A DNA stretch of 64,000 nt from contig CM063283.1 in the NCBI GenBank assembly GCA_032173965.1, positions 115,123,187 through 115,187,186 of the forward strand. Reading direction: 5' to 3'. A model generated the notes under the pieces. The model did not search any database, was not told the DNA's origin, and saw only the letters and a list, made by a program, of their open reading frames with translations. Shown in pieces: positions 10,486 to 21,765 of the stretch (position 1 is the stretch's first letter; the number at the start of each line of letters is the position of its first letter). A program made the position numbers and the translations under genes. Source of the DNA: Sitta carolinensis. Lineage: Eukaryota; Chordata; Aves; Passeriformes; Sittidae.

Positions 10486-11340
10486 CCATTTCCTCTGCTC
10501 CAGTCATTCCCTGGGAATGGCCGCGTTTATCCCGCCCCGCCTGGAATCTCCTAATCCCAAATCCCCTGTGGGATCCAGGAGTGGGGAGATTTACAGCTGG
10601 GGATGGTCCAGGGGAATCCAAGGAATTCCAGCAGCTCTGGGTGTGCGAGGTCACGAGGTGGAGCTTTGAGCTAAACGGGATTTTTTTTTTTTTTTTCCTC
10701 TCTGGAGGAAAACAAAAAGGTAAAATCCCTTCCAGATTCCAAGTCAAGTGCCCATGGATTATCAAACTCTGGAAACCAAGTTAGAACCCCTCTGATCTCT
10801 TCAGAGGGAGAAAGGAATGTGAGATTTGAGTTAAAACCTTCAGAAAAACCAACATATATTAAACCATAGTAAAATAAAAATAAATCCTTAGGCTTTCTAA
10901 GTGCTTTTAATAAGCTGCCGTAGAAGGTCAGGGTCTTAAAAATCCAGATAAAAGCTCAGTGTTTCATAGACATAATTAAAAACCTAGTACAAAAATAAAT
11001 ACAATTTTATTTCACATTTTTAGATAGAGTAGTCTACTAAAAACAGATGGCAGCAAGGTCGAAAAGCAAGCTAAAATATTCAAATACCAAAATCAAAACC
11101 ATGAGAAAAACAACTGATGTAAAACCACCTTGAAGTGTTTAACATTTCTCTGTAATTAATAATGTAATATTTATATACGTCTCGATAATAAATAATGTAA
11201 TAGCTGTAGAGAATTTGTTTTAGATTTGTGTATTTAGCTAATTGGTTTTATTTAGAGTTAAAAACTTGGCCGTAGAAGCCTGCAAAAAAAGCAGCAATCC
11301 TTATCTGGGTAGCTACTGTGCTGCTGCTTCACTTTGCCTG
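10486..11340. other. No gene seen; AT-rich
   Basis: AT-rich single-copy-looking sequence; no exon recognised. Confidence 0.45.
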
Positions 11341-11343
11341 CAC

Positions 11344-11818
11344 AAAAGGAAGGAAGAGGAAAAGAAGGAAAGAAGAAAGGAAAAAAAGAAGAAAGAAAGG
11401 AAGGAAAGAAAGGAAGGAAGGAAAGAAAGGAAGGAAGGAAAGGAAGGAAAGGAAGGAAGGAAAGGAAAGAAGGAAGGAAAGAAAGGAAGAAAGAAGAAGA
11501 AAGGAAGAAAAGAAAAAAAAAAGAAAAAGAAAAGGAAAGAAAAGAAAAGAAAGAAAAGAAAAGAAAAGAAAGAAAAGAAAAGAAAAGAAAAGAAAGAAAG
11601 AAAAGAAAAGAAAAGAAAAGAAAAGAAAAGAAAAGAAAAGAAAAGAAAAGAAAAGAAAAGAAAAGAAAAGAAAAGAAAAGAAAAGAAAAGAAAAGAAAAG
11701 AAAAGAAGAAGAAAAGAAAAGAAAAGAGAAGAAAGAGAAAAGAGAAGAAGAAAAGAAGAAAGAAAGAAAAAAGGAAGAAAGGAAGAAAAGAAGAAAGGAA
11801 GGAAGAAAAGAAGAAAGA
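11344..11818. repeat. 475-nt homopurine tract, GGAA and AAAAG repeats
   Basis: Every base on the plus strand is A or G. GGAA-type repeats come first, a perfect AAAAG pentamer run occupies about 11590-11705, then degenerate GAAG/GGAA follows. The lysine-rich open frames across it are artefacts. Confidence 0.98.
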
Positions 11819-11859
11819 TGGTCTCAAAACTCTTCCCTCTGCCCCAGCCCAATCTGACT

Positions 11860-12150
11860 TCTTAAAATTAAGGAATAATTTGAAAAGGACCTTAAAGATA
11901 ATTTTGTTTCACCCCTGCCCTGGCAGGGACCCCTCTCACTGCCCAGGCTGCTCCAGCCCCAGTGTCCAGCCTGGCCTGGGGCACTGCCAGGGATCCAGGG
12001 GCAGCCCCAGCTGCTCTGGCAATTCCAGCCCCTCCAGGCAACAATTCCTGCCCCAATCCCAGCCAATCCCACTCTGCAGCCATTCCCTGGTGCTGTGCCT
12101 GCAGCCCTTGGCAATTGTCTCTCTCCAGGTTCCTGCAGCTCTGCCCAGGA
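11860..12150 (-). mobile_element. CR1 LINE fragment
   Basis: Reverse CR1 with a degraded 3' end and the CCAGCCCCAGTGTCCAGCCT core, extending to CAATTGTCTCTCTCCAGG. Confidence 0.85.
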
Positions 12151-12454
12151 TCAAAACTTCCCTGGGTGCTCCCTCTCAAGGGGCACAGCACAAAAACTGG
12201 GATTTATTCCCAGGCTGAACCCCAGGGGAAGGTTTTAGGGAAAAATTGACTGAAAATCCATTGTTTTCTCGTAAGGATTTGTGTCATTGCCTCAAACCCA
12301 CCTGCTCTGCTCCTATGGGATTTATGGAGCAAAAGTCAGGGATAAATCCCCACTCCTTCCTCCTCTTGGTGGAATTCCAAATTCCCTGCAATCCTGCCTC
12401 AAAAAATCACCAAAACCTTTCGCTCTGCCCGCCCCCAATCCAGCCCAACTCCAA

Positions 12455-12545
12455 AATTCTCTTTATTTGCTGTCCCAGAAGGGACAATGGGATGATCCTG
12501 AAGGTTCTTTCCAACCCAAAACTTCTGGAATTCTAGGAATTCCCC
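12455..12545 (+). mobile_element. Short CR1 3' end
   Basis: GGTTCTTTCCAACCCAAAAC at the 3' end of a plus-sense CR1. Confidence 0.55.
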
Positions 12546-12714
12546 AATTCCTGCCTCTCTGCAGTGGGGTTGGTTCTGGAACAAGGGGTATGAATTTTTT
12601 GGGGATTTAAAATTGTAAATTTTGAATGAGTTCTGATTTTCAGGTCCTCAGAGTTGACTTTCTAAGGAAAATAGTGTTTTCTGCTCAGTGAGGCACTTCA
12701 AATCTCAAGAGGAA

Positions 12715-13165
12715 AAAAAAAATCTGTGCAAAAAGGGTCGATATTAAAAAAAACCCTCAATATAAAAAAAATCGATATAAAAAAGTTGATATAAAAAAGT
12801 CAATATTAAAAAAGTCAATATTTAAAAACTCAATATTAAAAATATAAAAAAACCTCAATATAAAAAAGTCAATATACAAAAAAAACCCTCAATATACAAA
12901 AGAGTCAATATACAAAAAAGCCCTCAATATAAAAAAGTCAATATTTAAGAAGTCAATATTAAAAAAACTCAATACAAAAAAATTATAAAAAACCTCAATA
13001 TAAAAACCTCAATATTAAAAAAGTCAATATTAAAAGATTCAATATTAAAAAACTCAATAAAAAACCCTCAATATAAAAAGTCAATATTAAAAATATATAT
13101 ATACAAAAGAGTCACTATACAAAAAACCCTCAATATTAAAAATCTCAATATAAAATAAATAATAT
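12715..13165. repeat. Degenerate TCAATATAAAAAA repeat
   Basis: More than 20 irregular copies of a CAATAT-plus-A-run motif with intervening CCC or GT. Confidence 0.85.
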
Positions 13166-13485
13166 TTATTAAAATATATTATATGTACATATATATTTAG
13201 CATGGGTAGTATATGTACATATAAATTATATATATCCACACATTTATCATATATATATATGATATGTACATATATAAAAATATATATAGCACAGTATATA
13301 CATATAGAGAGAGATAATATATATTATGATGTGTATATGTATATATATTTAATATATATTATTATATGTATATGCATATATAGTTAATATATATATTGAT
13401 GTGTATATATAATATATATATTATATATACATATATATGGGGATATATACACATATATTATACATATATATATATACATTAACCC
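13166..13485. repeat. TA-rich ATATAT/ATATGTACAT array
   Basis: Degenerate dinucleotide repeat with GTACAT and GATGTGTATAT variants. Confidence 0.9.
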
Positions 13486-13571
13486 CTAATGCCTCTGTAT
13501 ACCTAATGCCATACTTAGCTATTTTTTTTAACAAGAGACTTAAACACGGATGATTTTCAGGGGAAAAAAAC

Positions 13572-13573
13572 CG

Positions 13574-13644
<71 letters not shown>

Positions 13645-13645
13645 T
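13572..13645. repeat. (AAT)n microsatellite
   Basis: About 24 uninterrupted AAT units. Confidence 0.98.
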
Positions 13646-13649
13646 CGAT

Positions 13650-13800
13650 AGTAATTATTTATTAAATAAATATTAAATATACTATTTATTTATTAAATAA
13701 ATATTAAATATACTATTTATTTACGAAACAAAAATGATAATATACTATTTATTTCCGAAATAAATAGTATAATACAATCTTTATTTATAAATAAATGCCT
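13650..13800. repeat. AT-rich tandem of AAATATACTATTTATT
   Basis: Three to four copies of a 36-46 bp unit between the AAT run and the CpG-rich block. Confidence 0.75.
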
Positions 13801-13859
13801 CCAAACTGATGAAAACTCGAGATTACCCATCCCAGCATCCCCCGCCTCTCGCTACCGAA

Positions 13860-14090
13860 GGGAATTTGGCATCCCCGGATTATTTTATTTCATTTTACCT
13901 GCCCGGGATTGTTTCACCTGCGGCGCTGCCTCTGTCCCGGCGCGGCTCCGGCTCTCCGGGATTTTTTAACTATTTAAGGAGCGGAGGGGAGGAGTGGCCT
14001 GGCTGGGATAATCACGGCGGGGAGGGGCCGGGCAGGCGGGGACAGCACACCGAGCCGGGAGGCTCCTGCTCCGGGAAAAAAAAAAAGGAA
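13860..14090 (-). promoter_or_regulatory. CpG-rich candidate promoter and first exon, minus strand
   Basis: The densest CpG stretch of the window. Read on the minus strand it has GC boxes, a GATTATC site, a TATA-like element CCTTAAATAG (13970-13979) and, 50-80 nt further, two donor-like sites, CAG|GTGAAA (exon end 13918) and CAG|GTAAAA (exon end 13899). It could supply a short non-coding first exon to the KCNE1-like gene 5.7 kb downstream. It could instead be a plus-strand promoter of an unseen gene. Confidence 0.35.
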
Positions 14091-14207
14091 AAATGGGCAA
14101 AAAAGGACAAAAAAAGAGGCAAAAAATGTCCCTTGGTCAAGCGCAGCGCGGGGTGTCAGCTGGAAATAAATCCAGGGAAGTTGTTCTGGGGGGGGTTTGT
14201 TGTTGGG

Positions 14208-14332
14208 GAGAGGAGGGAGGAGGTCTGGGGGGGTTTGGGGTTATTGGTCAGAGGAGGGAGGAGGTCTGGGGGGGTTTGGGGTTATTGGTCAGAGGAGGGA
14301 GGAGGTCTGGGGGGATTTGGGGTTATTGGTCA
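14208..14332. repeat. 41-bp G-rich minisatellite, three copies
   Basis: The unit contains GAGGAGGGAGGAGGTCTGGG, a run of 5-7 G, TTTGGGG and TTATTGGTCA. Each unit has at least four G-runs. Confidence 0.9.
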
Positions 14333-14444
14333 TCAATGCCAAATTTTGGTCGGTTTTGGACTCGCGGGCGGCCGGGAGCGTCCTGGTGATTGATGTGTTT
14401 GGATGCACCAGAGGAATCACGGAGTCAGGAATTGCCTGAGCTGG

Positions 14445-15535
14445 GAAGCGGCCAGCAGGATCATCCAGTCCAGCTTCCTTCCCTGCCCAGACCTGCAGGA
14501 ATTGTCTGAGCTGGAAAGGAGCCATCAGGATCATCCAGTCCCATTCCCTTCCCTGCCCAGACGCCCAAGAATTCCCTGAACTGGGAAGCAGCCATGAGGA
14601 TCATCCAGTCCTTCCCTGCCTAGACCCCCAGGAATTCTCTGAATTGGGAAGGAGCCATCAGGATCATCCAGTCCTTCCCTGCCCAGACACCCAAGAATTC
14701 CCTGAATTGGGAAGGAGCCATGAGGATCGTTGAATCCAGCTCCCTTCCCTGCCCAGACCCCAGGAATTCCCTGACTTAGATAGGAGCCATCAGGATCATT
14801 GAATCCAACTCCTTCCCTGCCCAGAACCCCAGGAATTGTCCCTGAACTGGGAAGGAGCCACCAGGATCATCCAGTCTCATTCCCTTCCCGACCAGATGCC
14901 CAAAAATTCCCTGAGTTGGAAAGGAGCCATCAGGATCATCCAGCTCCCATTCCCTTCTGTGCCCAGAACCCCAAGAATTCCCTGAATTGGGAAGGAGCCA
15001 TCAGGATCATTGAATCCAGCTCCCTTCCCTGCCCAGACCCCAGGAATTGTCGCTGAATTGGGTAGGAGCCACCAGGATCATTCAGCTCCCATTCCCTTCC
15101 CTGCCTAGAATCCCAGGAATTCCCTAACTTAGGTAGGAGCCATCAGGATCATTGAATCCAACTCCCTTCCCTGCCTAGACCACAGGAATTCCCTGACTTA
15201 GGTAGGACTCATCAGGATCATTCAGTCCCATTCCCTTCCCAGAACCCCAAGAATTCCCTGCATTGGGAAGGAGCCATCAGGATCATCCAGTCCTTCCCTG
15301 CCCAGACACCCAAGAATTCCCTAAATTGGGAAGGAGCCATCAGGATCATCCAGTCCCATTCCCTTCCCAGAACCCCAGGAATTCCCTGAATTGGGAAGGA
15401 GCCATCAGGATCGTTGAATCCAGCTCCCTTCCCTACCCAGAACCCCAAGAATTCCCTGAATTGGGAAGGAGCTATCAGGATCATTGAATCCAGCCCCCTT
15501 CCCTGCCCAGAACGCCAGGAATTGTCCCTGTCCCT
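14445..15535 (-). repeat. 62-72 bp minisatellite built from a CR1 3' end, about 16 copies
   Basis: Each unit holds AGGAATTCCCTGAATTGGGA, GGAGCCATCAGGATCATCCA and CCTTCCCTGCCCAGA. The core matches the reverse complement of an avian CR1 3' end (compare 29665-29730). Confidence 0.9.
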
Positions 15536-15775
15536 GGAAGAGGCTGCTCAGGGCACGCCTCCACCCCTGCCCGTCCTGCTTCACCTTCTGGAGAAAGGAT
15601 GGCAAAGAAAGTAGCCAGGAATAGGAAAGAGGATGCTGGATGAGGCAACCTCCCTATCTGAGCTCCCATCTTCCTGCCCAACCCCTTCCAGCCTGTTCTG
15701 CCAGCTGGGCAGGGTGTTGATCCACAAAACAGCCCAGTTCCACCCCTTCCGGCCAAATCCTCTCCAGGAGCAACA

Positions 15776-15816
<41 letters not shown>

Positions 15817-16335
15817 ACGGGGCAGCCCTTGCAACATCCCTGATTGAAGTGGGATTTGGAGCACGGGCAGCTCCTGGTGTAGGGCAGGATGAGAGCTCAG
15901 CTGTTGTTTTTTTTTTTTTTTCCTGGGAGCCTTTAGGAAGCAGCAGCAGCAGCAGTTAAACCTGGCCAGACACGTTCCTGAATGTGCCTGTGGGACTCAG
16001 CTCCTTTCTTTTCACACGCCCAGTCTCGTCCGGAGAGCACACAGAGCTTGGAAAGTCTCAGCAGCTCCTGAGTGAGCTCCGCCTTTGGCAAACAAATGCA
16101 GAAATGGGAGGGAAAAAAAATCCGGAGGAGCTGCTGTTGGAGGAGAGATCTGCAGGCTCCAGGGGGAAGGAGAGGCCTGGGGAATTCCCTCATTCCTGGA
16201 TATCCCCCGTGCTGCCAGGCTGAGGGAGCTGTGTCCAGCTAAATCCCAGATTTTGGGGCAAAATGTGCTGCTGAGGGGTTTAAAGCCACCATTCCCAAGA
16301 GCCAGACCCACAGAGCTGGAGTGTGGCTATGGAAA
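15536..16335. other. No gene seen; A-run and T-run
   Basis: Poly-A of about 39 nt at 15776-15814 and poly-T at 15905-15921; the remainder looks single-copy with no exon recognised. Confidence 0.5.
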
Positions 16336-16900
16336 ATCCACCTGGTTCCACAGGATCCCCAGGGTGGGAAGGGATCTTCAGGATCCCCCAGGGCCCCCCC
16401 AGCAGCACCAGCAGCCCCCAAACCCTGTCCCCAAGGGCCACAGCCACACTGCTGGGGACAATTCCAGGGAACCCAACCCTCCCTGGGCAGCTCAGTCCAG
16501 TGCCTGACCACTCTGGGAGGGGAAAATTATTTCTAATTTCTGATCTGAACCTGCCCTGGTGCCATTTCAGGCAGTTCCCTCTCCTCCTTTCCCTGCCCAT
16601 CCTGGCAGGAATTGTGGGGAGCAATGAGGGCCCCCTGAGCCTCCTCTGCTCCGGGCTGAGCCCCTGTCCAGCTCCCTTAGGAATTTGTTCCAGCCCCTTC
16701 CCACCAGCTCCCTCAGGAATTCTCCATTCCCTTCCCAGCTCCCTCAGGAATTCTCCATCCTCAATCCCATTCCTTCCAGCTCCCTCAGAGATTCTCCATT
16801 CCCTTCCAGCAGCTCCCTCAGAGAATTCTCCAGCCCCTTCCCAACTCTATTCCCTTCCCAGGCCACGCTCCAGCCCCTCAAGGTGCTCTCTGCAGTGAGA
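16336..16900 (-). mobile_element. CR1 LINE (older subfamily)
   Basis: Reverse CR1 with GGTGGGAAGGGATCTTCAGG, GGGCAGCTCAGTCCAGTGCC and a CTCCAGCCCCTCAAGGTGCT end. The same subfamily occurs at 53865 and 61495. Confidence 0.7.
16675..16850. repeat. Minisatellite of AGCTCCCTCAGGAATTCTCC, five copies
   Basis: Irregular 30-40 bp units inside the CR1 above. Confidence 0.8.
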
Positions 16901-17215
16901 GTTTCAGGCTCTTCCCTGGCTTTGATGGCTCTTTTTCCTTGGGAACCAGTCCCAATGGAAATGCAGAAGGATAAACATGGATAACAATCCCTTGGGAGCA
17001 CTGGCCCCCCATCACCTGCACAATGTGGGGGGATGAGCGATTCTGGGGGGATTTGTTTCATTGCCATGGACTCTGTAGGAATTTTCCTGATTCTCTGGGA
17101 AAGACACAGAATCCATGAGTCCAGCCTGCCCTGGAGAGGAGCTTGATTGCTAATTAACAGCCATGATTAGTGACAGCCTCCAGCTGGTGACAGGAAAAGT
17201 GCAGGAGAACGGATG
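16901..17215. other. No gene seen
   Basis: Short single-copy-looking spacer between the CR1 and the GGAT array. Confidence 0.4.
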
Positions 17216-17780
17216 CATGGATGGATGGATGGATGGATGGATGGATGGATGGATGGATGGATGGATGGATGGATGGATGGATGGATGGATGGATGGATGG
17301 AAGGATGGATGGAAGGATGGATGGATGGATGGATGGATGATGGATGGATGGATGGATGGATGGATGGATGGATGGATGATGGATGGATGGATGGATGGAT
17401 GGATGGATGGATGGATGGATGGATGGATGGATGGATGGATGGATGGATGGATGGATGGATGGATGGAGGATGGAGGATGAGGATGGATGGAGGATGATGG
17501 AGAGGATGGATGGATGGATGGATGGATGGTGGATGGATGATGGATGGATGGATGGATGATGGATGGATGGATGGATGGATGGATGGATGGATGGATGGAT
17601 GGATGGATGGATGGATGGATGGATGGATGGATGGATGGATGGATGGATGGATGGATGGATGGATGGATGGATGGATGGATGGATGGATGGATGGATGGAT
17701 GGATGGATGGATGGATGGATGAGGATGGATGGATGATGGATGGATGGATGGATGGATGGATGGATGGATGGATGGATGGA
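17216..17780. repeat. (GGAT)n microsatellite, about 565 bp
   Basis: Nearly pure ATGG tetranucleotide with a few single-base losses and GAGGAT interruptions around 17465-17510. The SIHP and WMDG open frames are artefacts. Confidence 0.98.
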
Positions 17781-17844
17781 CTGACTGCCCAGGCATTCCC
17801 AGGAAAAAGGGGCAGGGTTCTCAGCAGGGCAGCACAGTGGGGAT

Positions 17845-18215
17845 CTCACATGCTTCAGAGGATCCCACATCCTCCAGGGGGATCCCACATGGTCCAGAGG
17901 GATCCCACATCCTCCAGGGGGATCCCACATCCTCCAGGACAAGGGATCCTGCATGCTTCCAAGGGATCCCACATCTTCCAGAGGGATCTCATATCTTCCT
18001 GAGGGATCCCACATTGTCCAGAGGGATCCCACATCCTCTGTAGGAATCCCACATCCTTCAGAGGGATCCGATGTCCTCCCAAATGATTCCACACTCTCCC
18101 GAGGGATCCCGCATGCTCCTGAGGGATCCCGCATGCTCCAGAGGGATCCCACATCCTCCATAGGAATCCCACATCTTCCTGAGGGATCCCACATCCTCCC
18201 GAGGCACATCCAGCA
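17845..18215. repeat. GAGGGATCCCACATCCTCC minisatellite, about 16 copies
   Basis: Units of 20-26 bp, most with a BamHI-type GGATCC. Confidence 0.9.
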
Positions 18216-18789
18216 CTGGTGCAGGATTCCCAGGACAGGGTGGGGGTTTCGGCCCCCGAGTGATCCCCAGGGTCCCCCGCCCTGGGCATTCCCGAAGGAA
18301 CGAGGGGGCGACTCTGGAGCAGGAATGCCAAAGCCAAACAAACCTGACAGCCTTCCAATGAAGGCAAATCAACTGGGAAGTTTCCATCAGTTTTATGGGA
18401 CACAGGCTGAACATTTGCTTCCCTCATCCCTGAAATTCCATTTTTTCAAACACACGAGGCAAGGAAACGATCAAGCAAGGGTATTTTTATAATATATTTT
18501 AAAAGGTGTGCAATTTTTAAATATTTTTGCCCAAACATTGGGTTTTCAAGCATCAAAACCCTGGCTAGGGTTTAGGAGCTGGTGGCAATGGCCCTGATCT
18601 CTGTGTCCCCTCTTCCAGGAGTGAGGATACCTGGAAGCACAGGCAGGACGTGAGCAAACAGCTTCCAAACCCCACGTGCTGCGATGAGGCAGGAGTGGAG
18701 GATTCCTGGAGCCACGCAGGTGCCGGGACAAGCCGGGATGAGCTCCAGCCTGGAGCATTTCCCAGCCCCACTTCCCTCCCAGCTCGTTT
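18216..18789. other. No gene seen
   Basis: Single-copy-looking; AT-rich at 18480-18545. Confidence 0.4.
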
Positions 18790-19109
18790 TCCTGAGAGCC
18801 AGGAGGGATTTGTGTTCCCAACCCTGCTGTGGCTCTGCTGGGAGAGAAATCCAGCACCGAGAGAGAAAAGAAACAACGGGAAGGATTCCACTGATGGATG
18901 AATGGAAAAAGAGATTTGCCTCTCCAGACAAACTGTAGGTTTGCTGAGAAATGAGATTGGATAGTGAAAGGTGACAGAAACAATGGGAAAAACATGAATT
19001 CCATAAGATTAAAAATTAAAGGGAGGGTTGTACATGAGAGGGGAATCTCAGGGGTTCTGGGCAGTGTGTGCCTCTGCAGTGAGGAAGAGAGAGGGAATGG
19101 GGCTGGGAA

Positions 19110-19475
19110 ATGGGATATAAAGGAGGAAAATATTATTATAAATTGGGATAAAAAGGAGGAAATTATTATTAAGTGGGATAAAAAGAAGGAAATTATTATT
19201 ATTACTTGGGAAAAAAAAAAGGAAATTATTATTAATTGGGATAAAAAGGAGGAAATTATTATTAATTGGGATAAAAAGGAGGAAATTATTATTATTAATT
19301 GGGATAAAAAGAAGGAAAATATTATTATTAATTGGGATAAAAAGGAGGAAAATATTATTACTAATTGGGATAAAAAGGAGGAAAATATTATTACTAATAG
19401 GGATAAAAAGGAGGAAAATGTTATTAATTGGGATAAAACAGAGGAAAATATTATTAATTGGGATAAAAGGAGGAA
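19110..19475 (+). repeat. 30-38 bp minisatellite resembling the LTR TATA segment, about 11 copies
   Basis: The unit AATTGGGATAAAAAGGAGG followed by AAAT and ATT repeats resembles the ATTGGTATAAAAAGAAGG box at 19537. The array lies directly upstream of the AAT run and TATA box. Confidence 0.85.
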
Positions 19476-19492
19476 ATAATAATAATATAATA

Positions 19493-19538
<46 letters not shown>

Positions 19539-19540
19539 TG
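19476..19540. repeat. (AAT)n microsatellite
   Basis: About 18 AAT/AATAT units; the inverted LTR copy carries a longer run at 44598-44690. Confidence 0.95.
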
Positions 19541-19660
19541 GTATAAAAAGAAGGCTGCATCCTCCCAAGATCAGAGCCACCCAGGTCATGCCCCTGGGGA
19601 TTATTATTCCAATAAAGCCAAATTCCCCTCGGTCTCTTGGGACACAAACCCCTGGTGTCC

Positions 19661-20238
19661 GCGGATTCCTTTCGCTGCCACTCCCAGCCCCGGGCCACAC
19701 ATGGTGGCTGCCAGGGCCATTTCCTGTGGAGCCGGGGCTGCAGGAATGTCCCCGTGGCTGGGACAGGGCCCCAGGGCTCGGCCACAGGTGGATCCCGGCT
19801 CCTGCAGCCGTGACTCCTCCCCAGAACAATCTGGGTCATGCCCCGGCAGGTGTTGGTGCCAGTGCCAAGCTTGGGGTGTTGGGAGATGCTCCTTCCTCAA
19901 TATTCCTCCTGTTCCTGCTTTTCCAAAGCATCATCCCATGGAGGATGGTCTGTTGTCTCTGAAAATAAACTTGATTTGTTTGGGTATGATGGAGTCAGCT
20001 CTCATGAATTGTGAGATAAACAAGGATCGTGTTTGCATTCCTTGGTGAAAAGATCTCACCTGATGGACTTCTCAAGTGAGCAGTGGGGATGGAGAGGTGG
20101 GAACTGCTCTGTCCAATCTCTGATCACTGGCCAGAAACTTATATACAAAAATCAACAATAAACTGGAGAGTTCTTTTCTTCTCCTCTGCCTGAACACCAG
20201 CTCTGTGTGTTGCTGTGTTCCCTCTGTGCCTCAAAATC
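19661..20238. other. Possible LTR 3' piece; no gene seen
   Basis: Contains AATATTCCTCCTGTTCCTGC (shared with the next array) and CTTATATAC followed by CAATAAACTGG, an LTR-like TATA/poly(A) pairing. Confidence 0.35.
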
Positions 20239-20960
20239 GTCCCATTCCCATGGCCAGGGGCTGTGACCTCTTGGGTTTAGCTGGATTTTCTTCTCTGGGT
20301 CAGCATTAAAAGTGTGAGAGACACAATTCTTGTTTGCATTTGGATTTTTATTCTTTCTTATCCCAGTTATGGACTCGCTGTATTCATATCTAGATATTTA
20401 AAAAATAATCCCCTTCCCCAATATTCCTCCTGTTCCTGCTCCTCCAAAGCATCATCCCATTAGGGATTGTCCCATTCCCATGGCCAGGGGCTGTGACCTC
20501 TTGGGTTTAGCTGGATTTTGTGAGGTGAAGTCCTTGGCTTTATCAGGTTCTTCCTCTGTGGGTCAGCATTAAAAATGTGAGAGACACAATTCTTGTTTGG
20601 ATGTTTATTGTTTCCTATCTCAGTTACAGCCTCGCTGTATTCCTATTTGGATATTTAAATAAATATTTAAATAAAAAAGCCCCTTCCCCAATATTCCTCC
20701 TGTTCCTGCTCCTCCAAAGCATCATCCTTTAAGGATTGTCCCATTCCCATGGCCAGGGGCTGTGACCTCTTGGGTTTAGCTGGATTTTGTGAGGTGAAGT
20801 CCTTGGCTTTATCAGGTTCTTCCTCTCTGGGTCAGCATTAAAAGTGTGAGAGACACAATTCTTATTTGGATTTGGATGTTTATTGTTTCCTATCTCAGTT
20901 ACAGCCTCGCTGTATTCCTATTTGGATATTTAAATAAATATATAAATAAGATATATTACG
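20239..20960 (-). repeat. Three tandem copies of a 230-270 bp LTR segment
   Basis: CCCATTCCCATGGCCAGGGG starts copies at 20240, 20470 and 20740. Each has GAGACACAATTCTT and a TATTTAAATA end. The minus strand carries AATAAA, so the LTR is read in reverse. Confidence 0.85.
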
Positions 20961-21305
20961 GCCTCACTGACCCTGAGTGATTCTCCATGCTAACTTAACA
21001 AGGCAAAAATGGCATACAGAGTTCGTTCCTCAAGGGGTTTTTAAGCCTAAACCACCCAATTATGGGATGCCAACTAATTTATTTTTACTTTTAACCCAAT
21101 AACTAACCACCCATGTTCTGCACTGGGGATTTCCCAACCAATTATATAAAATTACCCAAACTTGTGAAGAAGAAGAACTAACTCACACCTTAATCCCTCC
21201 ATATATATTATTATAACCCACAATCTTAAATTCTGATTTTTTCACCCTGTGCTCTAACACACTTCTATCCAACTCCACACTCTCTCTCAGAGCTCCCACT
21301 CAGTT
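20961..21305 (-). mobile_element. LTR-like remainder (family C)
   Basis: Shares AACAAGGCAAAAATGG, TTTTAACCCAATAA and ATTATATAAAATTA with 46900-47500 and, more distantly, 42480-42600. Confidence 0.6.
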
Positions 21306-21419
21306 TTGGGAGCCTTTCCATGGTTTTAGGTCAATGCAGTGAATTTTGGAGGATCCCTGTCAGCACAGAAAGCCTGAAATCCTCTGTGCCCAGGGCTCTG
21401 ACAGCCAGGGAACCTCTCC

Positions 21420-21765
21420 CTATCCCAGGTTGCCCCAAGCCCCATCCAAGCTGGCCTTGGACATTTCCAGGAGGAAATTTTGAGGCTGTTGAGAGTTCTG
21501 CAAGAGCTGGGGGAGATTTGTCAGAGCCTGGAGATATTTTACATGGAAAATCCCTTCCCAGGGTCCTGCTGGGGCAGGGGGAGGATCTGCCCTGTCCTGC
21601 TCCTGGTCCCAGTGGGTGGCTGAGCCATCTGGGCTTCCCAGGAGATCTCAGGTTGGATACTGGGGCTTGGAGCACCCTGGAATAGAGGGAGCCATGGCAG
21701 CAGGGCTGGAAAGAAATGATCCTTAAGGTCCCTTCCAACCCAAAGCATTCCAGGATTCCGTGGAT
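21420..21765 (+). mobile_element. CR1 fragments, mainly plus sense
   Basis: A short reverse piece at 21421-21478, then a plus-sense CR1 ending TTCCAACCCAAAGCATTCC. Confidence 0.65.

Larger units (their letters stand above)
18790..19660 (+). mobile_element. LTR-like element (family B) with internal minisatellite and AAT run
   Basis: Inverted homolog of 44465-45108. At its 3' end it has GGTATAAAAAGAAGGCTGCA (TATA box) and CCAATAAAGCC (polyadenylation signal), as expected of an LTR. No retroviral coding region is attached. Confidence 0.7.

Noticed and set aside
11242..11865. Lysine-rich 207-residue frame and its F/S-rich opposite
   Set aside because: Translation of the homopurine tract.
17154..18341. 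395-residue minus-strand SIHP repeat frame and plus-strand WMDG frames
   Set aside because: Translation of a GGAT microsatellite and the GGATCC minisatellite.
18546..19829. 427-residue minus-strand frame
   Set aside because: Spans the LTR minisatellite and AAT run; I/S-rich repeats only, no recognisable domain.
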